Of a DNA stretch of 7,790 bases, positions 1 to 5,898 are shown in pieces (position 1 is the stretch's first letter; every line of letters begins with the position of its first letter). The notes below the pieces were generated by a model. It searched no databases, was not told the DNA's origin, and saw only the letters and a list, made by a program, of their open reading frames with translations. The stretch is from NCBI GenBank assembly GCA_946055175.1, contig CAMGET010000052.1:1-7790 (forward strand), given 5' to 3'. The stretch comes from an uncultured Roseburia sp. (lineage in GTDB: Bacteria > Bacillota > Clostridia > Lachnospirales > Lachnospiraceae). The position numbers were made by a program, and so were the translations under genes.

Positions 1-264
<264 letters not shown>

Positions 265-276
265 AATTTGATCTTC

Positions 277-401
277 CCAGATAAATCTGGCTTTCATTCA
301 GTTACAACTGAATTTACTGTTTTAAGGTCTTTGAAATATTCAAAGATGTTCGCGTCAGTCTCTTTGACTGACAAAATCTCATAAACGAACTTTGTTCGTT
401 T
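277..401 (-). repeat. Run of five perfect stem-loops in the rRNA leader
   Basis: Five perfect inverted repeats follow one another in the transcribed leader just upstream of 16S: 277-290 (6-bp arms, 2-nt loop), 296-313 (8-bp arms, 2-nt loop), 328-346 (8-bp arms, 3-nt loop), 354-372 (7-bp arms, 5-nt loop) and 383-401 (8-bp arms, 3-nt loop). Gaps between them are 5-14 nt. None is followed by a T-tract in the direction of transcription, so they are not intrinsic terminators. They probably fold as RNA hairpins in the pre-rRNA; a role in processing, folding or antitermination is inference. Confidence 0.75.
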
Positions 402-424
402 TAGAATCTTTCAAGGTTTATTCA

Positions 425-444
425 CTGTTCAGTTATCAAGGTCC
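425..444 (-). promoter_or_regulatory. boxA-like antitermination element in the rRNA leader
   Basis: The minus strand reads GGACCTTGATAACTGAACAG. It resembles the CTTTGAAAACT-type sequences found in Firmicutes rRNA leaders and spacers, where Nus factors act against premature termination. Two shorter relatives occur further downstream in the leader: ACCTTGAAAGA at 407-417 and ACCTTAAAAC at 319-328. The assignment rests on resemblance and position only. Confidence 0.4.
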
Positions 445-474
445 AATCATCTCCTCGCTTTGCTCGGAGCTGCG

Positions 475-493
475 CAAGTTGCTTCGCAACTTG
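475..493 (-). repeat. Strong stem-loop near the start of the P2 transcript
   Basis: CAAGTTGC and GCAACTTG form a perfect 8-bp stem with a 3-nt loop. A weaker hairpin lies on each side: 506-521 (5-bp arms, at the predicted P2 transcript start) and 451-469 (a stem with a 2x2 internal mismatch). Together with 277-401 this makes the leader unusually rich in small hairpins. There is no T-tract on the minus strand, so it is not a terminator. Confidence 0.65.
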
Positions 494-529
494 TATTTGT
501 TTCGTTGTCGTTTTTGCGACAGCTAGATT

Positions 530-558
530 ATAATAGCAAATCCGTTTCGCTTTGTCAA
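530..558 (-). promoter_or_regulatory. rRNA promoter P2 (proximal)
   Basis: On the minus strand the -35 box TTGACA is at 553-558 and the -10 box TATTAT at 530-535, with a 17-bp spacer. Reading the -10 as the overlapping TATAAT at 527-532 would give a poorer 20-bp spacer. Transcription would begin near 523. The perfect -35, the upstream A-tracts and the position ahead of 16S fit a sigma-A rRNA promoter. Confidence 0.82.
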
Positions 559-599
559 CAACTTTTTTCATCTTTTTTTGAAATATTTTTTAAGATGAT
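559..599 (-). promoter_or_regulatory. A/T-rich UP-like element upstream of P2
   Basis: Read on the minus strand, the stretch directly upstream of the P2 -35 box contains three A-tracts (six, seven and six A's) separated by short spacers and has very few G or C bases. This is typical of UP elements that bind the alpha subunit C-terminal domain at strong rRNA promoters. Function is inferred from composition and position. Confidence 0.5.
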
Positions 600-627
600 A
601 CCCACCCGTCTAGAGTGGGCGAATCTT

Positions 628-656
628 ATAATAGCATCATTATCTAATAGTGTCAA
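628..656 (-). promoter_or_regulatory. rRNA promoter P1 (distal)
   Basis: On the minus strand the -35 box TTGACA is at 651-656 and the -10 box TATTAT at 628-633, with a 17-bp spacer. This is the same layout as P2, 98 bp further upstream, and both share GCTATTATAA around the -10. Transcription would begin near 621. The first 20 nt of that transcript can fold into a small hairpin (CCCAC/GTGGG, 601-619). Confidence 0.82.
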
Positions 657-700
657 CCGCCTTTTTGCTTCCTATTATTACCATAAATGCTCCATTTTAG

Positions 701-753
701 TCAAAAATAAATAGATGTGGGGGCAAGTCCATTCTTACTCCCCAACATCTATT
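701..753 (-). terminator. Intrinsic terminator of the LysM-DUF5711-cvpA operon
   Basis: A 13-bp stem with a single bulged A pairs 710-722 with 740-753. On the minus strand it is followed by TATTTTTGAC, a T-rich tail. It lies 27 bp beyond the cvpA stop codon and about 54 bp upstream of rRNA promoter P1, so it separates the envelope operon from the rRNA operon running in the same direction. The other side is also T-rich on the plus strand, but no plus-strand gene needs it. Confidence 0.85.
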
Positions 754-779
754 GTTTCAACTTTTTTTAATTTTTTATT

Positions 780-1487
780 CTAGATTAATATAGAAATAAG
801 GATGTTATTTTCATATAACCAAATAAGGAAATCGTTCTCATATATATATGAGATAACAGTACTGCCAAAATTTGTTGTACTCATTAGCGCAACAAGGAAA
901 AGCAGAACCCATACAAGAATCAGACCGCTTATCGCTCCGGCAGCTAAACCGCAAATACTGTCTGCAAAACCAATGAGTGGAAGCTTTGAAATAAAGCCGA
1001 GTAACTTCTGTATTAATATAGACACAATAACACCAAGAATAAGTGACAGCAGGAAGGAAATTCCGCGCATGATTAAATCCGCTGCACTTATTGCAAGCGC
1101 ACTATATACTCCCTGTTCCTCCATAAAGCGGTCTGCCGCATCCGATGCTTCACCCATGACTTTCTCAATTGCCTCTGCCGGCAATCTTTCCATGAGTTTC
1201 GCAAGCAGTTCATTGTCCGTTAACGTCGTAACGCCTTTACCTTCCTCTTTCTCTAACTGCCGAAGTGTCTTTTCACGGATGTTCTCTTCACAATGTTCTA
1301 CCACTTTTTCATAAATACCCGTGTTGTTTTTCAGATAATTTTCAATCTGTGGTGATGCCACAGTCACAACTACTAAAATTAAAATCCACGAAATCAGGGA
1401 ATATACAATTTTTAAAAATCCCTTTGTATATCCCGCAATCGTATACCCTGCTAAAATTGCAATTACTAAAATCAATACCCAGTTCAT
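780..1487 (-). CDS. CvpA family integral membrane protein
   Basis: A 235-residue membrane protein of the CvpA (colicin V production) family. Four membrane segments are visible near residues 3-20, 26-44, 143-164 and 179-202. The family pattern shows in the first helix pair (AGYTIAGYTKGFLK) and before the last helix (LPLIGFADSICGLAAG). Between TM2 and TM3 lies a charged, mostly helical stretch of about 95 residues (48-142), which makes the protein longer than the usual 160-180. The molecular role of CvpA is poorly defined: in enterobacteria it is tied to colicin V export and envelope stress resistance. The start ATG follows AGGAG, and that ribosome site overlaps the TAG of the upstream gene, so the two are probably translationally coupled. 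It is the last gene before the terminator. The family call is firm; the function is open. Confidence 0.85.
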   Translation of the reverse strand: MNWVLILVIAILAGYTIAGYTKGFLKIVYSLISWILILVVVTVASPQIENYLKNNTGIYEKVVEHCEENIREKTLRQLEKEEGKGVTTLTDNELLAKLMERLPAEAIEKVMGEASDAADRFMEEQGVYSALAISAADLIMRGISFLLSLILGVIVSILIQKLLGFISKLPLIGFADSICGLAAGAISGLILVWVLLFLVALMSTTNFGSTVISYIYENDFLIWLYENNILISILI

Positions 1488-1498
1488 ATGTACTCCTA
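1488..1498 (-). promoter_or_regulatory. Ribosome binding site of cvpA overlapping the upstream stop codon
   Basis: AGGAG (1493-1497 on the minus strand) sits 5 nt before the cvpA ATG and overlaps the TAG stop (1496-1498) of the preceding gene. Ribosomes ending on that gene would stand directly on the cvpA start region, which suggests coupled translation. Confidence 0.7.
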
Positions 1499-2692
1499 TT
1501 TCAATCGTGTCTGTATTGTGATACCGTTTAAGATGAATGTGTAGTTCAAGCCGGAACCACCCGGTATCACTCCATAAAGCTCTTCGTCAAATTCATGGTG
1601 AAATTTATAAACGCCCCTGGTTGTAAAAATATCGCATGCGGTTTTACTCCTTATGCATATTTCATTGCTGCTTAACAATTCCACTGAGGTGTATTCCGTA
1701 TCAAAGGTCTCCTCCATTGCCAGCTTGCCGGTCAAATCATACACCTGTAAAAGATGACTCATTGTTTCATCACTGCTATTATATACTACTCCGACGTAGT
1801 TTTCATTATAAAAAATACTTTTTGCTTCATCCTGTAATTCAATTTCTGATGTAAGCTTTGGTTTTTGGGTTCCCTCAAACACCATCAGCTTTGTATCACC
1901 AATTGCAAGCAGGCAGTCTTTTGAGACAAAATTCAGTTCCGGTATCACCATATCATCATAGGTGGAAGCTGATACCACATGGTCAATCTCATTTTCGCCG
2001 ACTTTACCAAAATTGTAAAAGGCAAGTGTGCTTTTCACGCAGCCTTCATTGATGTCAAGCATGGAAACCGCGAGTTTAATTGCATCATCAGATAGTGCAA
2101 TTGCAATAGGAAAGCCTCCCTTTTCTCCATGAATTGCTCCATTAACAAGTTGGTTTCCGTCTTTATCGTACAATGCCAAAACACCGGTTGCCTGGTTATC
2201 CATAAGTACTGCAATCGTTCCCTGTGCTGCAATGCTTACCTGCGAAATAGGGAGATTGGTTTCTATATTGTGCACCAGTCCCTTTTGCGTCATGATGTAA
2301 ATCTTTTTCCCACTTTTATCGTAAATAACCAGATAGTCTCCGCAAATGTCCACAGTCGGATATGACATCTCATAGGTCTGGTTCCAAATCATCTCATTAT
2401 TATGATCCGTGTAAGAAGCTCCATCATTACTATATTTTAAAATATTTCCTTTAAACTCCCTAAACGCCGTTGCCTTTGTGTCCGTTCGTTCTACGCTGGC
2501 CCGAATATCATAATCACTATACTGCCGCATTGACAAATAGATACCCGTTCCTGCCACCAGCACCAGAACAACCATAGCTGTTATTAGCGTCCTTTGTAAA
2601 ACCTTTACGCGATGTTCCCTGATTTTTCGCTTATAATCACGCTTCTCTTCCTCTGTAACTACGCGTAAATTACTCTTTTTTGTATCTGCCAT
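1496..2692 (-). CDS. DUF5711-like membrane-anchored beta-propeller-like protein
   Basis: A 398-residue protein with a basic, highly charged cytoplasmic tail (residues 1-33), one membrane helix (about 34-55) and a large extracytoplasmic part. That part is built of repeated beta-strand segments with the pattern 'hydrophobic-strand, D-x-x-G-K/N' (for example YDKSGKKIYIM, LYDKDGNQLV, VYDLTGKLAM), as in WD40/PQQ-like propellers. I recognise it as resembling the DUF5711 family found in Lachnospiraceae; no enzymatic motif is visible. The N-in topology follows from the positive residues before the helix. The start ATG is preceded by AAGGG at 9 nt. It lies 48 nt after the LysM gene and 8 nt before cvpA, so it is the middle gene of an envelope operon. 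A binding or scaffold role outside the membrane is inference. The propeller reading comes from repeat pattern only. Confidence 0.72.
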   Translation of the reverse strand: MADTKKSNLRVVTEEEKRDYKRKIREHRVKVLQRTLITAMVVLVLVAGTGIYLSMRQYSDYDIRASVERTDTKATAFREFKGNILKYSNDGASYTDHNNEMIWNQTYEMSYPTVDICGDYLVIYDKSGKKIYIMTQKGLVHNIETNLPISQVSIAAQGTIAVLMDNQATGVLALYDKDGNQLVNGAIHGEKGGFPIAIALSDDAIKLAVSMLDINEGCVKSTLAFYNFGKVGENEIDHVVSASTYDDMVIPELNFVSKDCLLAIGDTKLMVFEGTQKPKLTSEIELQDEAKSIFYNENYVGVVYNSSDETMSHLLQVYDLTGKLAMEETFDTEYTSVELLSSNEICIRSKTACDIFTTRGVYKFHHEFDEELYGVIPGGSGLNYTFILNGITIQTRLK

Positions 2693-2708
2693 CCTTTAAT
2701 TCCCTTTT

Positions 2709-2729
2709 TACTATAATAAATATAGTATA
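2709..2729 (-). promoter_or_regulatory. Possible internal promoter and palindrome before the DUF5711-like gene
   Basis: In the 48-bp gap between two operon genes, the minus strand reads TGTTATACT (an extended -10, TATACT at 2724-2729). The hexamer at the -35 distance (CTTCCA) is poor. The same spot contains a perfect palindrome, TACTATA and TATAGTA around a 5-nt loop (2709-2727). It could be a weak internal promoter with an operator or a short RNA hairpin. The evidence is thin. Confidence 0.3.
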
Positions 2730-2740
2730 ACACGGTTTTT

Positions 2741-3967
2741 CTATTTTGGAAGTTCTAAATATTGACCGGCATAAATTGCATCCGGATCATCAATCCCATT
2801 TACTTCACACAGCTTATCCATCATGGCTGTTGTATTATAAATTTTTCTGCAAATACTTGCCAGGCTGTCTCCTTTTTGCACTACATAATATCCCTGAGCC
2901 AGATACTGTTGTGCTTCAGAAAGTGTCTTAACTGTTTCCGTCTCCTGCCACGTTTCTGAAGACTGTCCCGTTTCCGAAGACTGTCCCGGCTCAGTTACTG
3001 TTGTCTGTTCAGCGGCTTCTGACGCTACCGCCGCATCTGTCGTTGCAGCGGTTTCCGTTTCAGGTGCAACTGTACTGTTTACCCCCACTTCCTGTTCTGT
3101 ACCTGCTGTTCCAACACTTCCTGCAATCTCTTCCACACGAATCACATCTTCTTCACCGGATTCTGTCTGAAGGATAACCTGCATTTCATTCATTTTATCC
3201 AGTGCCTGCTGCATTTGATCCATTTTCTGATAATTTTGAAAAGCCGAATAACCAAGCGCAACCACTACCGCCAGAAGCAATAGTGTTGGCAAATGAGAAC
3301 CTCCCTGTGGTATCTGTGGTGTCCGGTGCATTCTCTTTGCATTACGTTGATTTAAATATTCTCTGTAGGTCTCCTCTCGGTCCTGTCCTTCACACAGAGA
3401 TTCCATTGCAGATTCCATACGGCCGGGAATATTTTTGTCATAATAAATATAGAATCCTTCCCTGCGCTTTAGGTATCCGCTCCGATTACTGTAAAAGGCT
3501 TCTTCCTGCTCAATGGAATCCATTAAGAGCAAAATCTGGTGTACACCTCCAAAATAAGTCTGATGCATATGTTCTAATTGTGCTGTCATATGAGGGAACT
3601 CTCCATAAACATCAATTGCCCAGCCTACAATAATCATATTTTCGTGCTCTGGGCGTAATTTCCGATACAGGATTCCCCAGGTCTCATCATTCCAGACAGG
3701 CTGACTGCCGTTAAAAGCAACTTCTTCCATTTCAATCGCATTTTCTATAAACACACAGGTATGTCCGGCAAAATCATCGTATCTTCCCAGCATGATATAC
3801 ACTGTTTTGCCTGTACAGTGTCCGTATCTATGCATCGTCTGATATGCTTCATTCTCTATGTATATACGGTCTCCGGCATCCGGCGTACCAATTTGTTTGA
3901 TATTCTTTGGCAAACCATTTTTTTCTTGTGTAGCGTCCCAATTTTCTTCCCGGATAATTTCTATCAT
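2741..3967 (-). CDS. Membrane protein: degenerate JAMM/MPN-like cytoplasmic domain, one TM helix, LysM domain
   Basis: A 408-residue bitopic protein. Residues about 30-177 look like a JAMM/MPN fold: an 'MLGRYDD' strand, an 'IENAI' strand, then 'VGW' (114-116) and a final 'ILLLMD' strand. The metal ligands of active JAMM peptidases are gone: Lys stands at the Glu position, and Ile118, Val120 and Leu131 replace His, His and Asp. A basic stretch (RNAKRMHR) precedes the membrane helix at about 227-244, giving N-in topology. A short coiled-coil-like segment (245-267), a Thr/Ser/Glu/Ala-rich linker (270-347) and a canonical C-terminal LysM domain (360-407; YYVVQKGDSLASI, then AGQYLELP) follow. LysM binds peptidoglycan, so the protein probably ties the cell wall to a cytoplasmic partner. 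ATG at 3967 is chosen because a strong AAAAGGAGG lies just upstream; an in-frame ATG at 4006 lies above that site. It is first in the operon with the DUF5711-like gene and cvpA. The LysM call is firm; the MPN call is by eye. Confidence 0.82.
   Translation of the reverse strand: MIEIIREENWDATQEKNGLPKNIKQIGTPDAGDRIYIENEAYQTMHRYGHCTGKTVYIMLGRYDDFAGHTCVFIENAIEMEEVAFNGSQPVWNDETWGILYRKLRPEHENMIIVGWAIDVYGEFPHMTAQLEHMHQTYFGGVHQILLLMDSIEQEEAFYSNRSGYLKRREGFYIYYDKNIPGRMESAMESLCEGQDREETYREYLNQRNAKRMHRTPQIPQGGSHLPTLLLLAVVVALGYSAFQNYQKMDQMQQALDKMNEMQVILQTESGEEDVIRVEEIAGSVGTAGTEQEVGVNSTVAPETETAATTDAAVASEAAEQTTVTEPGQSSETGQSSETWQETETVKTLSEAQQYLAQGYYVVQKGDSLASICRKIYNTTAMMDKLCEVNGIDDPDAIYAGQYLELPK
2953..2988 (-). 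repeat. 18-bp direct tandem repeat in the LysM-protein linker
   Basis: Two adjacent 18-bp copies (2953-2970 and 2971-2988) differ at one position and encode GQSSET twice in the low-complexity extracellular linker. It is an in-frame duplication, so the linker can change length without breaking the protein. Confidence 0.8.
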
Positions 3968-3979
3968 AATTGAATCGTT

Positions 3980-3988
3980 CCTCCTTTT
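3980..3988 (-). promoter_or_regulatory. Ribosome binding site that sets the LysM-protein start
   Basis: The minus strand reads AAAAGGAGG, a near-perfect Shine-Dalgarno sequence, 12 nt before ATG at 3967. The spacing is rather long. No other ATG, GTG or TTG in frame lies closer, and the ATG at 4006 lies upstream of it with no comparable site. An ATT codon 3 nt before the chosen ATG would improve spacing but is a rare start. Confidence 0.65.
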
Positions 3989-4064
3989 CCATTCGCCTGT
4001 AGCCATGCTATCACATGTTCTCTGCGAAATTTGAAGAAATATGGAACGCCGAAAAAGAAGTTAT

Positions 4065-4096
4065 CGACAAAAAAAGCCAGGCCGTTTGACCTGACT
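4065..4096 (-). terminator. Intrinsic terminator after tktC
   Basis: On the minus strand AGTCAGG (4090-4096) pairs with CCTGGCT (4075-4081) with one T-G wobble, followed by seven T's (4069-4075). It lies 12 bp past the tktC stop codon and ends the recR-tktN-tktC operon. I found no convincing promoter for the LysM operon in the remaining bases to 3968, so some read-through cannot be excluded. Confidence 0.85.
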
Positions 4097-4108
4097 TCTT
4101 CCTATCTA

Positions 4109-5056
4109 TTAATTGTTCTTTAAGAATGCTTTTACCTGTTTCTGAATTCCTTCTGCATCTAACTCATATTTATGAATCAGTTCTAAGGCCGGGCCGGACT
4201 CACCGAACACATCTCTGACACCGATTCTAAGAAGCTTTGTTGGCGCTTCCTCAGATAACACTTCTGCCACAGCGCTTCCCAATCCGCCGATAATAGAATG
4301 TTCTTCTACCGTCACTACTTTTCCTGTCTTTAATGCGGATTTCACTACCAGTTCTCTATCAATCGGTTTAATCGTATGGATATTAATAATCTCTGCTGAG
4401 ATACCATCTGCTGCCAGCAATGCCTCTGCTTCCATTGCTTCTTTTACACAAAGACCGGTTGCAAAAATGGTAACATCTGTTCCTTCCTTTATTACGACCC
4501 CTTTACCAATTTCAAAATGATAAGTTTCAGGATTGTTATATACCGGAACTGCAAGACGTCCAAAACGTAAATAAACAGGTCCCACATGCTCGTAAGCAGC
4601 TTTTACGGCTGCTCTTGCTTCTACATCATCTGCCGGATTGATTACAACCATACCCGGAATCTGGCGCATTAATGCCATATCTTCCAGACACTGGTGAGTT
4701 GCTCCATCCTCACCAACCGAAATGCCTGCATGGGTAGCACCGATTTTAACATTAAGATGCGGGTAGCCCACTCCGTTACGAACCTGTTCAAAAGCGCGTC
4801 CTGCCACAAACATTGCAAAAGAACTGATAAACGGTACTTTACCGCAGGCTGCAAGACCGGCTGCGATGCCCACCATATTCGCTTCTGCAATACCGATGTT
4901 CAAATGTCTCTCCGGGAAAGCTTTACGGAAAACACCTGTCTTTGTAGAACCTGCAAGGTCCGCATCCAACACTACAAGATCTTCATGCTCTTTTCCTAAT
5001 TCAACTAAAGCATTACCATAACTGTCTCTGGTTGCAATTTTCTTTACATCTGACAT
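4109..5056 (-). CDS. tktC: Transketolase, C-terminal subunit
   Basis: A 315-residue subunit carrying the pyrimidine-binding (PP/Pyr) and C-terminal domains of a split transketolase. With the N-terminal subunit it transfers two-carbon units between ketose and aldose phosphates in the non-oxidative pentose phosphate pathway, using thiamine diphosphate, in the cytoplasm. The conserved Glu that activates the cofactor is in NIGIAEANM (Glu58); the GEDGATHQ motif is at 115-122. The C-terminal domain includes KPID (230-233) and the VEEHSIIGGLG motif (250-260). The length matches separate C-subunits (about 310). The start ATG overlaps the end of tktN by 13 bp and is preceded by AGGTGA inside tktN, so the two are probably coupled and made in equal amounts. 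DXS or a pyruvate-dehydrogenase-type E1 beta subunit are the main alternatives, but pairing with a typical TktN favours transketolase. Confidence 0.93.
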   Translation of the reverse strand: MSDVKKIATRDSYGNALVELGKEHEDLVVLDADLAGSTKTGVFRKAFPERHLNIGIAEANMVGIAAGLAACGKVPFISSFAMFVAGRAFEQVRNGVGYPHLNVKIGATHAGISVGEDGATHQCLEDMALMRQIPGMVVINPADDVEARAAVKAAYEHVGPVYLRFGRLAVPVYNNPETYHFEIGKGVVIKEGTDVTIFATGLCVKEAMEAEALLAADGISAEIINIHTIKPIDRELVVKSALKTGKVVTVEEHSIIGGLGSAVAEVLSEEAPTKLLRIGVRDVFGESGPALELIHKYELDAEGIQKQVKAFLKNN

Positions 5057-5880
5057 AATGCTTCACCTGCTTTCTTTAAGTCTTCCATTGCGATGGCATA
5101 TTCCTCATCATTTGGACCTTTTCCATGCCATTCAGCCTCATTCTCCATAAAGGAAACGCCTTTTCCCTTTACTGTCTTTGCAATAATCGCTGTCGGCATT
5201 CCCTTTGTAGCTCTCGCCTCTGCAAATGCCGCGCGAATATCATCAAAATTATTTCCATCTATATTAATTACATGGAAGTTAAACGCTTCAAATTTTTTAT
5301 CAATCGGGTATGGAGAGCATACTGTATCGATTGGTCCATCAATCTGTAAATTATTGTTGTCTACAATAACTACCAGGTTGTCCAGTTTTCTGTAGCCTGC
5401 CCACATAGCAGCTTCCCAGACCTGTCCTTCCTGAAGTTCACCATCACCCAACAAGGTATAAACACGATAATCTTTATTGTCAAGCTTTCCTGCTGCTGCC
5501 ATACCAACGGCTGCTGAGATCCCCTGTCCAAGAGAGCCTGATGACATGTCAATTCCCGGAATTCCCTTCATATCCGGATGTCCCTGTAAATAAGAACCGG
5601 TATGACGTAAGGTTTTTAAATCTTCCTTTGGGAAAAATCCTTTTTCTGCCAGAGTGGAATATAAGCCCGGTGCTGTATGTCCTTTTGAAAGAACAAAACG
5701 GTCACGATTCTCCATTTTGGGATTTGCAGGGTCAACATTCATTTCTTCAAAATACAAAAAGGTAAAAATATCTGCCGCAGATAAGGAGCCGCCCGGATGT
5801 CCGCTTTTTGCACTGTGTACTGCAGTGACAATACTTTTACGAATCTCGTTTGCTGTTTTTTGCAGTTCTAAGTTTGTCAT
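5044..5880 (-). CDS. tktN: Transketolase, N-terminal subunit
   Basis: A 278-residue subunit that binds the diphosphate end of thiamine diphosphate. The diagnostic motif runs from GDGELQEGQ (Gly145) to NNN (175-177), which holds the magnesium ion and cofactor. Other conserved transketolase residues are His28 in SGHPGGSLS, His68 in SKGHTAPG and His101 in GHPD, plus SSGSLGQG (113-120). The length is normal for the split form (270-280). The ATG has a good ribosome site (GAGGAGA) just upstream and lies 18 nt after the original recR stop codon. It reads into tktC with a 13-bp overlap. The recR-tktN junction suggests that this gene depends on transcription entering through recR, and a premature stop in recR could therefore have polar effects. 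Confidence 0.94.
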   Translation of the reverse strand: MTNLELQKTANEIRKSIVTAVHSAKSGHPGGSLSAADIFTFLYFEEMNVDPANPKMENRDRFVLSKGHTAPGLYSTLAEKGFFPKEDLKTLRHTGSYLQGHPDMKGIPGIDMSSGSLGQGISAAVGMAAAGKLDNKDYRVYTLLGDGELQEGQVWEAAMWAGYRKLDNLVVIVDNNNLQIDGPIDTVCSPYPIDKKFEAFNFHVINIDGNNFDDIRAAFAEARATKGMPTAIIAKTVKGKGVSFMENEAEWHGKGPNDEEYAIAMEDLKKAGEALCQM

Positions 5881-5898
5881 AGTCTCTCCTCTTTTACT

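Noticed and set aside
277..401. A CRISPR array or integration repeats in the rRNA leader
   Set aside because: The units are different inverted repeats, not one direct repeat with spacers, and they lie within a transcribed rRNA leader.
460..714. An 84-codon open frame on the plus strand upstream of cvpA
   Set aside because: It lies across the rRNA promoters and leader hairpins, antisense to them, and its protein shows no recognisable pattern.
802..1531. Open frames on the plus strand opposite cvpA
   Set aside because: They are antisense shadows of a clear CvpA-family gene with proper start, ribosome site and membrane pattern.
3968..4006. A longer LysM protein starting at the ATG at 4006
   Set aside because: The strong ribosome site AAAAGGAGG at 3980-3988 lies inside that extension, and the added residues are not needed by any visible domain.
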